DNA of 64,000 nt from Bacteroidota bacterium (GTDB taxonomy: Bacteria; Bacteroidota; Bacteroidia; Bacteroidales; SKPS01): positions 1 through 64,000 of the forward strand of contig JAKLII010000009.1 of NCBI GenBank assembly GCA_022709695.1. The letters run 5' to 3'. The notes under the pieces were generated by a model that worked only from the letters and a program-made list of their open reading frames with translations, was not told the DNA's origin and did not search any database. The translations under genes and the position numbers were made by a program. This document shows, piece after piece, positions 8,780-17,861 of this stretch. Every line of letters begins with the position of its first letter. Positions within the stretch are counted from its first letter, which is position 1.

Positions 8780-8882
8780 TAATGTTCTAGTGTTCAATTG
8801 TTTAAATGTTCAAGGATCAAGGTTCAAAGATCAAATTTTAAACTCCTAACTCCTAACTTCTAACTTCTAACTCCTAACTATT
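8780..8882. repeat. compound 8-mer/7-mer array inside the transport operon
   Basis: Right after the MMPL stop come TGTTCAA-type octamers (GTTCTAGTGTTCAATTGTTT, AATGTTCAAG), then RATCAAG/GTTCAAA heptamers, then five CTCCTAA/CTTCTAA heptamers ending three bases before the ATG at 8883. The same order of modules recurs at 12480-12625 and, reversed, at 27688-27780. Confidence 0.85.
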
Positions 8883-9644
8883 ATGAAGCTCATCGCTCTT
8901 CTCTCCGTCCTGCTGCTTATGGCTGCTGACCCGCTTACTCCCCGCCAGATCAGCGACAAAGCCTCTGAGGCTATCCGTTTCGATGCCATGGAGATGACAT
9001 CTACCCTGACCATTACAGATAAAAATGGCAATTCGCGCACCCGGCAGGTGACCAACACCACAAAAAAATTCAAAGAGACCACCAAAACGCGCATGCGGTT
9101 CCTCTCCCCGGCAGAGGTGGCCGGCACCACGATTCTGATCCACGACCACGACAAGAAAGAGGATGACATGTGGATCTACATGCCATCGCTTAAAAACTCA
9201 CGCAGGATTGTAAGCAGCGAAAAGGGGAAGAGCTTTATGGGATCGGAATTTACCAATGCCGATATGACCCGGCCAAACTCCGATGAATACACCTTTTCGC
9301 AGAAAGGCACCACCACCATCGGCGGGAAAAAATGCTGGATCATCGAAACAGTCTTCGCCAACAAAAAGCTGGAGAAAGACTATGGATTCCAAAAGAAACT
9401 GATGTACATCGACCAGGCAAGCTACCTCTCCTACCGTATCGAATATTACGGAACCGATGGGAAGTTGATGCGTACCGTTACCTACAGCGATTACCGCAAA
9501 CAGCCTGATGGTAAGTTCTTCTCTTTTTCGATGAAAGCCGAGAACCATAAAACGGGTCGTAAATCCACCATCACGGTGGATAAATTCAAATCCGGTACGG
9601 ATCAGAAGGAGAGTTACTTTGATCCGGGAAGGATCTCGGAGTAA
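8883..9644 (+). CDS. LolA-like outer-membrane lipoprotein-sorting protein (PF17131 type)
   Basis: 253 aa. Signal peptide (MKLIALLSVLLLMAADP) then a LolA/LolB-like half-barrel domain. Recognisable family elements are TRMRFLSPAEVAGTTILI, DDMWIYMPSLKNSRRI and GSEFTNADM, typical of the outer membrane lipoprotein-sorting proteins encoded next to MMPL pumps. It likely carries a lipid-like ligand across the periplasm between the RND protein and the outer-membrane barrel encoded upstream. It may be translated from its own transcript since a compound repeat array separates it from the MMPL gene. The TAA stop is the start of an AAAAGGC array. Confidence 0.85.
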   Translation: MKLIALLSVLLLMAADPLTPRQISDKASEAIRFDAMEMTSTLTITDKNGNSRTRQVTNTTKKFKETTKTRMRFLSPAEVAGTTILIHDHDKKEDDMWIYMPSLKNSRRIVSSEKGKSFMGSEFTNADMTRPNSDEYTFSQKGTTTIGGKKCWIIETVFANKKLEKDYGFQKKLMYIDQASYLSYRIEYYGTDGKLMRTVTYSDYRKQPDGKFFSFSMKAENHKTGRKSTITVDKFKSGTDQKESYFDPGRISE

Positions 9645-9690
9645 AAGTAAAAAGGCAAAAGGCAAAAGGCAAAAGTAAAAAGTGAAAAAT
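9641..9690. repeat. AAAAGGC heptamer array starting on a stop codon
   Basis: The TAA stop (9642-9644) leads into AAAAGTAAAAAGGC and three AAAAGGC units, then AAAAGTAAAAAGTG. Another sequence with period 7 at a gene 3' end. Confidence 0.85.
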
Positions 9691-9716
9691 ATCGGCGGAG
9701 ATCAGCGGGATTCCAT

Positions 9717-9960
9717 CTATATGATCTGGGAATAATTAGCTATGTGATTTTATCACAAGCACTTATATTACTGGATTCTGCGAGAAAAATTGTCTCTCGC
9801 GGAAATGCGCTGAAATTTCGCGGAAAGACGCTGAAAGAAGATTCTGCGGGTTTCCGCGTGCTTTCTGCGGATTTCAGCGAGAAATTCTCCATCTAACTGA
9901 TTTGGGATTTGTTAGCTATGTGATTTTATCATAAGTACTTATGTTCCCGGATTCTGCAAA
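9717..9960 (-). repeat. composite element copy 1 (flanks 176 bp apart)
   Basis: Two direct copies of TTAGCTATGTGATTTTATCA + YAAGYACTTATRTT...GGATTCTGC begin at 9736 and 9912, 176 bases apart. Between them lies a core rich in CGCGGAAA/GCTGAAA and its complements TTTCCGCG/TTTCAGCG, able to form hairpins. The same composite is present in the opposite orientation at 20225-20490 with almost the same spacing. There is no gene in 9645-10039: the rest is the array above and the short phrase repeat at 9985-10025. Confidence 0.8.
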
Positions 9961-9979
9961 AAGGTAACAAACAAGATAT

Positions 9980-10028
9980 CCTTTGTGTGACTTAGTGCCC
10001 TTAGTGCCTTCGTGGTAAAAAACAACTT
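9980..10028. repeat. GTGCCYTMAGTG...GTGGTAAA phrase repeat
   Basis: CTTTGTGTGACTTAGTGCCC followed by TTAGTGCCTTCGTGGTAAAA. A related copy is at 25638-25685 (CTCTGTGTTCCTCCGTGCCC then TCAGTGTCTCTGTGGTAAAT). Such phrases are common between genes in Bacteroidota; no function is known to me. Confidence 0.7.
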
Positions 10029-10039
10029 CATTACGGAAA

Positions 10040-10987
10040 TCATTGATCAGACGGGGTATTCACCAGCAGAAACGGAAGAAAGACCCTGATGAATTCTTCG
10101 GGATGGGTCTCCATTGGGCAATGGGCTGCTCCTTCAATAATTACCTTGCGGGTATCGGGCATCAGTTCCAGCACCGGAGCAAAAACCTCTTCGGGGATCC
10201 ACCGGTCGTTGCTCCCCCAGAATGCCAGAACGGGTACCTTCAGGGAATCGGCGGCGACGGGCATCACCTCCACTGAAGCTGCAGCCGATCGGAGGATGGC
10301 GCGTGCGGTACCTCTCTCCTGCAAAGGGCGCAGATAGCCTGTTACATCCCTGCGCGACGGCTTGGTTCCATAGGCCGACTTCAGCATCCATTTCACGGCC
10401 GGCCGGTTTACCATCAGGGGCTTGAAGACCGTCAGCAGGATGCCTCTTGACACCGGATTACGGAACAACATGGGAACTGGATAGGGCCCCACATGGAGCG
10501 ACCGGAAGATGGCGCCATCCACAAACGTTACCGACAGCACCTGATCCTGCATCAGAATGGCGAGTGCCTCCACCATGCCACCGCCCATCGAATGGCCCGT
10601 CAGATGCCAGCGGCGCTCAGGTAACTCCTTTGCCAGAAAATCCATCAGCAGGAGAGCCCTTGCGGTAAACGACTGGTTGAGTGCCGGATTTTTATCGCTG
10701 TAACCGTAAGGCGGCACATCAACGGCCACCACTTCAAAACCGGAAGCCACCAGGGTGTCGGTGATAAAGCGCCACGAGAAAGTGCTTCCTGCAAATCCGT
10801 GCACCAGCAGGACGGAACCCCTGACGACCAGAGTGTCGGAAGGTAAATAATGAAGGTAATGGATTCTGACATCCCCGATGGTTGAACAGACAGACCTGCA
10901 GGAGGCCCGGGGATTGATCTGAGCCATGCCAACGCCGGATATCAGCAATAATCCGATGACGGCGGATAGGAGCTTCAGTCGTTTCAC
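10040..10987 (-). CDS. alpha/beta-hydrolase, exported
   Basis: 315 aa with an N-terminal signal sequence ([20 protein letters not shown]). Alpha/beta-hydrolase fold with oxyanion motif [12 protein letters not shown] (about 61-72), nucleophile elbow GHSMGGG with Ser133, acid Asp261 in WGSNDRW and His289 in EGAAHCPME. The triad is complete, so an active esterase/lipase/peptidase-like enzyme in the periplasm is expected; the substrate is unknown. It starts at a GTG that overlaps the recA stop by four bases (GTGA), so translation is probably coupled to recA, an uncommon pairing. Last gene of a bcp-recA-hydrolase operon. Confidence 0.88.
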   Translation of the reverse strand: MKRLKLLSAVIGLLLISGVGMAQINPRASCRSVCSTIGDVRIHYLHYLPSDTLVVRGSVLLVHGFAGSTFSWRFITDTLVASGFEVVAVDVPPYGYSDKNPALNQSFTARALLLMDFLAKELPERRWHLTGHSMGGGMVEALAILMQDQVLSVTFVDGAIFRSLHVGPYPVPMLFRNPVSRGILLTVFKPLMVNRPAVKWMLKSAYGTKPSRRDVTGYLRPLQERGTARAILRSAAASVEVMPVAADSLKVPVLAFWGSNDRWIPEEVFAPVLELMPDTRKVIIEGAAHCPMETHPEEFIRVFLPFLLVNTPSDQ

Positions 10988-11988
10988 TTCATTGCAGCCC
11001 TGATTTTGGCTTCCAGTTCAGCCATCAGTTCAGGATTGTCTTTGATGAGTTGCTTTACGGCATCACGCCCCTGTCCCAGGCGGGTTTCGCCATAGCTGAA
11101 CCATGAGCCGCTTTTGGTGATCACATTAAGGTCGACGCCCAGGTCGATGATTTCACCGGTTTTGGAGAACCCTTCGCCATACACGATGTCCACCTCAGCC
11201 TGCTTGAAAGGGGGTGCCACCTTGTTCTTCACCACCTTGATCTTGGCCCGGCTGCCGGTTACGTTGTCGCCATCCTTGATCTGCCCCATCTTCCGGATAT
11301 CGATCCTCACCGAAGCGTAGAATTTCAGTGCATTGCCACCTGTGGTGGTTTCGGGATTCCCGAACATCACACCAATTTTCTCCCTTAGCTGGTTGATGAA
11401 GATGCAGCACGAGTTTGTTTTGCTGATGGTGCCAGTAAGCTTGCGCAAAGCCTGCGACATCAGCCGTGCCTGCAGCCCCATCTTGGAATCGCCCATCTCC
11501 CCTTCAATTTCACTTTTGGGAGTGAGGGCAGCTACCGAGTCGATGACGATGATGTCGATAGCCCCTGAACGGATCAGGTTTTCTGTAATCTCCAGCGCCT
11601 GCTCGCCGTTGTCGGGCTGGGATACCAGCAGATTTTCAATATCTACCCCCAGTTTCTGGGCATAGAAGCGGTCGAAGGCATGTTCAGCATCGATAAAAGC
11701 TGCAATGCCACCAAGTTTCTGCGCTTCGGCAATGGCATGGATCGCCAGCGTGGTCTTCCCCGAAGATTCCGGTCCGTATATCTCGATGATCCTGCCCCGC
11801 GGAAACCCTCCTATCCCCAGCGCATGGTCCACTCCGATGGAGCCGGTACTGATGGCCCGGATGTCCTGCTCCACGGCATCGTCGCCGAGCTTCATGATGG
11901 TACCTTTCCCGTAAGTCTTTTCAATCTTGTCGATCGTAAGCTTTAACGCCTTGATCTTCTCAAGGTTTTCCTGCTGTTCCTTTGCCAT
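10984..11988 (-). CDS. recA: recombinase A
   Basis: 334 aa, close to the usual ~345. Walker [10 protein letters not shown] at about 72-80, Walker B-like [10 protein letters not shown], and the L2 region [20 protein letters not shown] are all intact. RecA forms filaments on single-stranded DNA, drives strand exchange and triggers LexA self-cleavage. It lies 13 bases after bcp and overlaps the hydrolase gene, making a three-gene operon. No LexA-type operator was recognised. The C-terminal acidic tail is short. Confidence 0.98.
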   Translation of the reverse strand: MAKEQQENLEKIKALKLTIDKIEKTYGKGTIMKLGDDAVEQDIRAISTGSIGVDHALGIGGFPRGRIIEIYGPESSGKTTLAIHAIAEAQKLGGIAAFIDAEHAFDRFYAQKLGVDIENLLVSQPDNGEQALEITENLIRSGAIDIIVIDSVAALTPKSEIEGEMGDSKMGLQARLMSQALRKLTGTISKTNSCCIFINQLREKIGVMFGNPETTTGGNALKFYASVRIDIRKMGQIKDGDNVTGSRAKIKVVKNKVAPPFKQAEVDIVYGEGFSKTGEIIDLGVDLNVITKSGSWFSYGETRLGQGRDAVKQLIKDNPELMAELEAKIRAAMK

Positions 11989-12001
11989 GCTATTGTTGCG
12001 T

Positions 12002-12466
12002 TTAGAGTTTATATTCCTTTAAAATCTGTTCCGTGTGGTTTTTGGTGTCCACCTTATCGAACACTTTTTCCACCACCCCGTTCCCGTCAATGACAAACGT
12101 GTACCTGTGAATACCGTCGAAGGTTCTGCCCATGAACTTCTTCGGCCCCCAGATGCCAAACGCTTTGATGATCTGCTTTTCCGTATCGGCGATCAGCGGG
12201 AACGGGAGGTCGAATTTCTCTGCAAAACCTTTGTGTGATTTAACTGAATCGGCACTCACCCCCACAATCCTGAAACCCTTCTCCATGAGCAGAGAATAAT
12301 TGTCGCGGAGGTTGCAGGCTTCGGCCGTACACCCCGGGGTATTATCCTTCGGGTAAAAATAGACGATTAGTTTAGATCCGCTGAAATCACTCAGCCGAAC
12401 TGTATTGCCCGATTGATCGGTTCCTGTGAATTCCGGGGCTTTGTCGCCGGGGGATAATGTGTTCAT
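12002..12466 (-). CDS. bcp: thioredoxin-dependent peroxiredoxin (BCP/PrxQ type)
   Basis: About 154 aa from the ATG at 12466 ([13 protein letters not shown]); a start 12 codons upstream (MILEPETTKNK) lies in repeat-derived sequence and is unlikely. Peroxidatic Cys sits in the PrxQ motif [14 protein letters not shown], with the resolving Cys five residues later, as in E. coli BCP. It reduces hydrogen peroxide and organic peroxides with thioredoxin; two thioredoxins are encoded at 28.7-29.6 kb. First gene of the bcp-recA-hydrolase operon, which couples oxidant and DNA-damage defence. Confidence 0.95.
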   Translation of the reverse strand: MNTLSPGDKAPEFTGTDQSGNTVRLSDFSGSKLIVYFYPKDNTPGCTAEACNLRDNYSLLMEKGFRIVGVSADSVKSHKGFAEKFDLPFPLIADTEKQIIKAFGIWGPKKFMGRTFDGIHRYTFVIDGNGVVEKVFDKVDTKNHTEQILKEYKL

Positions 12467-12479
12467 TTGTTTGTTTTTT

Positions 12480-12625
12480 GTTGTTTCAGGTTCAAGGATC
12501 AAGGATCAAAGATCAAAGTTCAAGTGTTCAAGTGTTCTAATGTTCAAATGTTCAAGGTTCAAACTCATAATTTCTAATTTCTAGTTCCTGACTCCTTTCC
12601 CCTTAGAACTGTCCCCTTTCCCCTA
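12480..12625. repeat. compound 7-mer/8-mer array upstream of bcp
   Basis: GGATCAA/AGATCAA heptamers, then GTTCAAGT and ATGTTCAA octamers, then GGTTCAAACT, TTTCTAA heptamers and TTTCCCCT runs. It has the same modules in the same order as 8780-8882. The remaining 12626-12724 is AT-rich with no gene or clear promoter. Confidence 0.8.
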
Positions 12626-12724
12626 TAGTTGATTGAGATCGGAAAAAAGGAGAGTAAAGGTAAAAAAAATGGTTCCCGGGTCATCAGGAGGGAGCCGGAA
12701 TTTATCAACAATGGGCTGAAATGC

Positions 12725-13366
12725 TTATCGATGCTGGGTTTTGTAAAATCTGCAGAGGTGGGTTAGAAAGCAGTTACCACAATCCGGCTTGCGGGCTTTG
12801 CAGACGTACCGCCCGTGTAGGATCAGCCAGTGGTGGGCCCTGGCGAGTTCATTCTGAGGTATGTACCTGACAAGCTGCAGTTCAGACTGCAACGGATTTT
12901 TGGCCCCTTTCGTCAGTCCGATCCTTTCAGCCACCCTGAAGACATGGGTGTCCACTGCCATGGCAGGAAGGTTGAATGCCACAGAAGCAATCACATTGGC
13001 GGTTTTTCGCCCTACACCCGGCAGTTTTTGCAACTGGTCCAGATCTTCCGGAACTTTGCCGCCGAATTCTTCGGTGAGCATCTTCGCCATCCCCAGCAGA
13101 TGCCTGGCTTTGTTGTTGGGATAGGAACAACTTTTAATCCGTTCGAAAACTGCTTCCGGGGTTGCCGCGGCCAGAGTGAACACATCGGGAAATTCTTCAA
13201 AAAATCCCGGAGTGATTTGATTCACACGCACATCGGTGCACTGTGCCGAGAGAATCACCGCAACAATCAGCTCATAGGGATCACGGTACACCAGTTCGGT
13301 GGAAGCATCCGGGTTGTGCTCACGGAACAGTGCGAGCACCTCTTTATACAACTGCCTGGTTCCCAA
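12725..13366 (-). CDS. nth: endonuclease III
   Basis: 213 aa, normal length. HhH motif LPGVGRKTANV with catalytic Lys121, Asp139 in AVDTHVFRV, and the C-terminal [4Fe-4S] cluster Cys189-x6-Cys196-x2-Cys199-x5-Cys205. It is a bifunctional DNA glycosylase/AP lyase that removes oxidised pyrimidines in base-excision repair. It follows a small acidic orphan gene by 15 bases and is probably co-transcribed with it. Confidence 0.97.
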   Translation of the reverse strand: MGTRQLYKEVLALFREHNPDASTELVYRDPYELIVAVILSAQCTDVRVNQITPGFFEEFPDVFTLAAATPEAVFERIKSCSYPNNKARHLLGMAKMLTEEFGGKVPEDLDQLQKLPGVGRKTANVIASVAFNLPAMAVDTHVFRVAERIGLTKGAKNPLQSELQLVRYIPQNELARAHHWLILHGRYVCKARKPDCGNCFLTHLCRFYKTQHR

Positions 13367-13381
13367 ATGAGTCGTAAGGTA

Positions 13382-13594
13382 TTAATTCCTGAAGAAACTC
13401 AGGTAGCCGGTCTGACATGTCGGGATCAGCTCCAGGGCGAGGTCGTAATCCATCAGGAAACGGAGGGTATCCTCATCTGGTCCGGGGCAATCATCCAGAT
13501 CGGTCTCATCCCCGAGATCCAACAGCGCAAGATCCTCATCCCGGAGTTCGTTGTCAGCAATAAAGAGTTGAAACAGGGTAAAGTTTTTGTCCAT
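13382..13594 (-). CDS. small acidic hypothetical protein
   Basis: About 70 aa from the ATG at 13594 (MDKNFTLFQLFIADNELRDE); an in-frame ATG 12 codons further up is possible. Very acidic in the middle (LLDLGDETDLDDCPGPDEDT), with a hydrophobic C-terminal part and two Cys. I recognise no family. The position 15 bases before nth suggests one operon. Similar short proteins may be conserved in related genomes; that would need a search. Confidence 0.6.
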   Translation of the reverse strand: MDKNFTLFQLFIADNELRDEDLALLDLGDETDLDDCPGPDEDTLRFLMDYDLALELIPTCQTGYLSFFRN

Positions 13595-13705
13595 AGATTG
13601 GGTTTGGTTTATAGCATTAACGACCCTCACCGGCTGATATTGTATTCCGGATGAACATTATTATGCATGATCCGTTTAATACCCGACATCACTAACTTAC
13701 AGAAA

Positions 13706-14149
13706 ATGAAACTACTTAAAAGTGCTCTACCGAAAGGCTTTTTCGCCGGACTCTTTGCCGGTGCTGCGCTGATTGCAGCTGTGGCATTTACCCATCAGCC
13801 TGCAGGTATGCCTGCAAAAGATGGTATCGACCCGATCACCGCAACTCAGGGGAATGCCATGGTGAAGAGCTACCTGCGGGAAGCCCTGCCGACCAATCTG
13901 GTGGTGAAGGGGATGGTATTGATGAAACCACAGTTTGAGGCAATGAATAAGCTGTACTGGGAAAACCCTGAACTCTCCGGATTCCGGATCTATTTCGGAA
14001 AAGACACAGCAGGGATTCAGAAGGCTATTGTAGTTGGCATCGATGAAGCAGGAAAAGATGTGGTTTCGGGTTCTGTCTTCAGCACCCCTGGCGATGCCAC
14101 AGGATTGTGCCCAAGGTTTTGTGATGATCAGAGCCCGTTGGTGCAGTAG
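13706..14149 (+). CDS. hypothetical exported or membrane-anchored protein
   Basis: About 147 aa from the ATG at 13706, chosen because it begins a signal or anchor segment (LPKGFFAGLFAGAALIAAVAF); the ATG at 13667 would add 13 residues before it. The rest is soluble, with no recognised domain. It is probably periplasmic or anchored to the inner membrane. The TAG stop is part of an AGTTAGG array. Confidence 0.65.
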   Translation: MKLLKSALPKGFFAGLFAGAALIAAVAFTHQPAGMPAKDGIDPITATQGNAMVKSYLREALPTNLVVKGMVLMKPQFEAMNKLYWENPELSGFRIYFGKDTAGIQKAIVVGIDEAGKDVVSGSVFSTPGDATGLCPRFCDDQSPLVQ

Positions 14150-14185
14150 GAGTTAGAAGTTAGGAGTTAGGAGTTAGAAGTTGGA
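14147..14185. repeat. AGTTAGG/AGTTAGA heptamer array starting on a stop codon
   Basis: About five units (GAGTTAG, AAGTTAG variants) beginning at the TAG stop of the hypothetical gene at 14147-14149. Confidence 0.9.
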
Positions 14186-14212
14186 ATTGATGTAACGGAT
14201 TTTTCTGGCGAC

Positions 14213-14243
14213 CACCGACTGCAGACTGCCGACTACCGACTAA
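14213..14243. repeat. NCCGACT heptamer array at the sigma-factor stop
   Basis: Four units (ACCGACT, GCAGACT, GCCGACT, ACCGACT) with exact 7-base period. On the minus strand the stop TAG of the sigma-factor gene (14240-14242) is formed by the first unit. Confidence 0.85.
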
Positions 14244-14824
14244 ACCGAAAAAACAAGATTCTTCTGGTCAATCATCTTCCTGAGATTGATAAGGGCATAC
14301 CGCATACGGCCGAGGGCGGTGTTGATGCTCACGTCGGTTTCCTCAGCGATCTCCTTGAAGCTCATCTCCATATAATGCCGCATCTTCAGCACCTCTTTCT
14401 GTTCGGGGGGAAGCAACTCGATGAGTTGCTTAAGCTGTGCGTGGATCTGTTCCCTGATGATGGTTTGTTCGTAGGGAAGGTCGTATGATTTGATCTTTCC
14501 GAAGATATTGGCATCATCCTGCTCCCCGATGATCTTGATCCTTTTCTCCTTGCGGAAATGATCAATGATCAGGTTGTGGGCAATGCGCATCACCCATTGC
14601 AGAAACTTGCCTTCCTCATTGTACTTGCCGCTTTTCAGCTTGTGGATCACCTTAACGAAGGTATCCTGAAAGATGTCTTCTGCGAGCTGCTGATCTTTCA
14701 CCAGCATGTAAATGTAACTGTAAACACGCTTTTTGTGCCTGCGGATAATGATTTCGAGACTTTGGTGATCACCGGCAATGTAGCTGTTAACCAGCTCCTG
14801 GTCTGTGCAAGCCAGGGTTTCCAT
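14240..14824 (-). CDS. ECF RNA polymerase sigma factor
   Basis: 194 aa with sigma-70 region 2 (about 25-95; QDTFVKVIHKLKSGKYNEEG then FLQWVMRIAHNLIIDHFRKE) and region 4 (about 130-185; LPPEQKEVLKMRHYMEMSFK EIAEETDVS style HTH). No anti-sigma gene is next to it, unlike many Bacteroidota ECF factors paired with FecR. It resembles the stand-alone RpoE-like sigma factors of the phylum. It is divergent from uvrA with about 210 bases between. Targets unknown. Confidence 0.92.
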   Translation of the reverse strand: METLACTDQELVNSYIAGDHQSLEIIIRRHKKRVYSYIYMLVKDQQLAEDIFQDTFVKVIHKLKSGKYNEEGKFLQWVMRIAHNLIIDHFRKEKRIKIIGEQDDANIFGKIKSYDLPYEQTIIREQIHAQLKQLIELLPPEQKEVLKMRHYMEMSFKEIAEETDVSINTALGRMRYALINLRKMIDQKNLVFSV

Positions 14825-14992
14825 AAGTACCTCCCTTTTTGGTTGAGTGTCAAAAAGGTAGAGTTTTGCCGATAATCATCCTCTTGCGTTACGAAACCGG
14901 AATCTTCTCCGGCATCGCCCCCTGGTTGGGGTGGTTGTTACTAAATGCAGTGCAAATATACAATGCAGAATCGTTAAAAACAAGTAAAGTTG

Positions 14993-15000
14993 TAAATTTG
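14993..15000 (+). promoter_or_regulatory. TAnnTTTG -7 box for uvrA
   Basis: TAAATTTG, 38 bases before the uvrA ATG. Matches the Bacteroidota -7 consensus. No convincing -33 TTG was seen. Confidence 0.6.
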
Positions 15001-15038
15001 TGCACATTTTTTTTAACATTTCCTGCTGAAACAACTGC

Positions 15039-17846
15039 ATGCTGAATATAGAGTCGCTGGATCCGAAGGGGTTCATCCTGATCAAAGGGGCCAGGGTACA
15101 CAATCTGAAGAATATAGATGTTGCTATTCCACGGCGTAAACTGGTGGTTATCACCGGATTATCAGGTTCTGGCAAGAGCAGCCTTGCATTCGACACCCTG
15201 TATGCCGATGGCCAGCGCAGGTATGTAGAGAGTTTGAGTGCCTACGCCCGGCAGTTTCTGGGCAGGATGTCGAAGCCCGAGGTGGATTACATCAAAGGGG
15301 TGTCACCGGCCATCGCCATTGAGCAGCGGGTAAATTCCCGCAACCCGAGGTCTACGGTCGGGACCTCTACAGAGATCTACGAATACCTGAAACTGCTGTT
15401 TGCAAGGATCGGCAGGACCTTTTCACCGGTATCGGGTGCTGTGGTAAAGCGGCATTCGGTACAGGACGTTACGCAATGGGCCTCTGCGCTGGAAGCCGGC
15501 ACCAGGTTTCTGATAACGGCCCCGTTGGTACTAAAGGAGGGACGGGATCTCAACACCCATCTTGAAGTGCTGGTGCAGCAGGGGTATTCCCGTCTCTGGT
15601 GCAAAGGGCAGGTGATCAGGATCGAGGATTTTAAACCGGAAAGCGACTGCGCTGCCAAAGAGATCAGGGTCCTGCTGGACAGGAAAATTGCCGGCAGCAA
15701 CGGCGAAAATGGCAATGAACTCGCTGATGCCATCCAGACGGCATTTTTCGAAGGGAACGGAGAGTGCCACATCGTTGTGGATCACGAGGACCACCACCAT
15801 ATCCACCGGTTTTCGAACCGGTTCGAGCAGGATGGCATCACCTTCGAGGAGCCTTCGGTCAACCTGTTCACCTTCAACAACCCTTACGGTGCCTGCAGGC
15901 ACTGCGAAGGGTATGGTTCCGTGATCGGGATCGATGAGAACCTGGTGGTACCCAACCAGTCCTTGTCGGTGTACAGTGATGCGGTGGTGTGCTGGAAAGG
16001 TGAAAAGATGAGCGAATGGAAAGATGCCCTGGTGCTGCATGCTGCCAGAGCCAACTTCCCGATTCATCGCCCCTACTATCAGCTCACTGATGAGGAGAAA
16101 GCCATGTTGTGGCATGGCACCCAACATTTTGAAGGGATCTACGATTTCTTTAAGTATGTTGAATCCCAGACCTATAAGATACAATACCGGGTGATGCTGG
16201 CCCGTTACCGGGGAAAGACCGTATGTCCGGAATGCCGTGGTACCAGGCTCCGGAAAGACGCCAATTATGTGAAGGTGCACGGGAAGTCCATCAGCGACAT
16301 GGTGCTGATGCCGGTATCGGCCCTGCTTCAATTTTTCACGGAATGGAAGCCTACGCCACACGAAGAGAAAATTGCCGCCCGGATCATCACGGAGATCCGC
16401 AACAGGCTGAACTTCCTGATGGATGTGGGGCTTGGGTACCTGACCCTTAACCGCATGTCGAACAGCCTCTCCGGCGGTGAGTCGCAGCGCATCAATCTCG
16501 CAACCTCACTGGGATCGAGCCTGGTGGGGTCGATGTATATCCTTGATGAACCCTCCATCGGGCTGCATCCCCGCGATACCCAGAGGTTACTCCATGTGCT
16601 CAGGCAGCTCCGCGACCTGGGCAACACCGTGATTGTGGTTGAACACGAAGAGGAGATCATCCGGGCGGCCGACCATATCATTGATATCGGACCGGATGCG
16701 GGAAGGCATGGCGGAGAGTTGATGTTCAGCGGTAAACTGGATGAGCTTCTGCTGGCCGATACCCACACCGGCCGATGCCTCACCAACGGGACCCCGAATC
16801 ACAAACCCGGAGGCATACGCCCCTGGACCGACAGCATCGGCATTGCCGGTGCCCGTCAGCACAATCTGAAAAATATCGATGTGCAGTTTCCCCTTGGGGT
16901 AATAACCGTAGTCACCGGGGTCAGCGGTTCGGGAAAGACCTCCCTCGTGAAAGACATCCTGTACCCGGCGCTGAAACGTCATTTTGGCGGTTATGCGGAA
17001 AAAGCCGGCGCCTTCGGCGAACTCACGGGCGACCTGCACCGGCTTGAAGATGTTGAACTTATCGATCAGAACCCTATCGGAAAATCATCCCGTTCAAATC
17101 CCGCCACCTATATCAAGGTGTACGATGAGATCCGCACCCTGTATGCCAGCCAGCCGCTGGCCAAAACCCGCGGATACAAACCGGGCTATTTTTCCTTCAA
17201 TGTGGAAGGGGGAAGGTGCGAATCGTGCCAGGGTGAAGGAACGGTGAGTGTGGAGATGCAGTTTATGGCCGATATTGTGCTGGTGTGCGAGGAGTGCGGT
17301 GGCAAACGGTTCCGGGACGAGGTGCTGGAGATCGGTGTGGGAGGCAAGAACATCCATGACCTGCTGGAGATGCCGGTGGATGAAGCTCTCGATTTTTTCA
17401 GGGGATTGCCCGGAGCCAACATGACGGTAAAGAAGATCATTGAGCGCCTGTCGGTCCTGCAGGAGGTGGGTCTGGGCTATATCCAGCTGGGGCAGTCATC
17501 GAGCACCCTGAGCGGTGGGGAAGCACAGCGCATCAAGCTGGCATGGTTCCTTACCAAAGGGGTGACAGATAAAAAAACGCTGTTCATTTTCGACGAGCCC
17601 ACCACGGGGCTGCACCTGTATGACATTGCACGGCTGAACAAGGCATTTGACGCACTGATCGCCCGGGGGCATACGCTGGTGATCATCGAACACAACCCGG
17701 AGGTGATCAGGCATGCTGACTGGGTGATAGATCTCGGACCGGAAGGGGGAGATGAAGGGGGGCGTCTCGTGTATGCCGGAACTGTGGAGGGTTTGGTGCA
17801 GCAACCCGGTTCCTATACAGGGAAATACCTGGCAGGCAAAATGTAA
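15039..17846 (+). CDS. uvrA: excinuclease ABC subunit A
   Basis: 935 aa, normal length. Two ABC ATPase halves: Walker A GLSGSGKSS (about 48) and GVSGSGKTS (about 628), two signatures (NSLSGGESQR and STLSGGEAQR), two Walker B (YILDEPSIGLH and FIFDEPTTGLH). Zinc modules CRHC...CPEC in the first half and CESC...CEEC in the second. UvrA finds bulky DNA lesions and loads UvrB in nucleotide-excision repair. Many Bacteroidota carry two uvrA genes; which paralogue this is cannot be decided here. uvrB and uvrC are not in the window. Single transcription unit from the box at 14993. Confidence 0.96.
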   Translation: MLNIESLDPKGFILIKGARVHNLKNIDVAIPRRKLVVITGLSGSGKSSLAFDTLYADGQRRYVESLSAYARQFLGRMSKPEVDYIKGVSPAIAIEQRVNSRNPRSTVGTSTEIYEYLKLLFARIGRTFSPVSGAVVKRHSVQDVTQWASALEAGTRFLITAPLVLKEGRDLNTHLEVLVQQGYSRLWCKGQVIRIEDFKPESDCAAKEIRVLLDRKIAGSNGENGNELADAIQTAFFEGNGECHIVVDHEDHHHIHRFSNRFEQDGITFEEPSVNLFTFNNPYGACRHCEGYGSVIGIDENLVVPNQSLSVYSDAVVCWKGEKMSEWKDALVLHAARANFPIHRPYYQLTDEEKAMLWHGTQHFEGIYDFFKYVESQTYKIQYRVMLARYRGKTVCPECRGTRLRKDANYVKVHGKSISDMVLMPVSALLQFFTEWKPTPHEEKIAARIITEIRNRLNFLMDVGLGYLTLNRMSNSLSGGESQRINLATSLGSSLVGSMYILDEPSIGLHPRDTQRLLHVLRQLRDLGNTVIVVEHEEEIIRAADHIIDIGPDAGRHGGELMFSGKLDELLLADTHTGRCLTNGTPNHKPGGIRPWTDSIGIAGARQHNLKNIDVQFPLGVITVVTGVSGSGKTSLVKDILYPALKRHFGGYAEKAGAFGELTGDLHRLEDVELIDQNPIGKSSRSNPATYIKVYDEIRTLYASQPLAKTRGYKPGYFSFNVEGGRCESCQGEGTVSVEMQFMADIVLVCEECGGKRFRDEVLEIGVGGKNIHDLLEMPVDEALDFFRGLPGANMTVKKIIERLSVLQEVGLGYIQLGQSSSTLSGGEAQRIKLAWFLTKGVTDKKTLFIFDEPTTGLHLYDIARLNKAFDALIARGHTLVIIEHNPEVIRHADWVIDLGPEGGDEGGRLVYAGTVEGLVQQPGSYTGKYLAGKM

Positions 17847-17861
17847 CAGGCCGACCAGGGG

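Noticed and set aside
9645-10039. tRNA or other small RNA gene in the gap
   Set aside because: No cloverleaf or T-loop motif (GTTCRANNC in context) was seen; the gap is filled by repeats.
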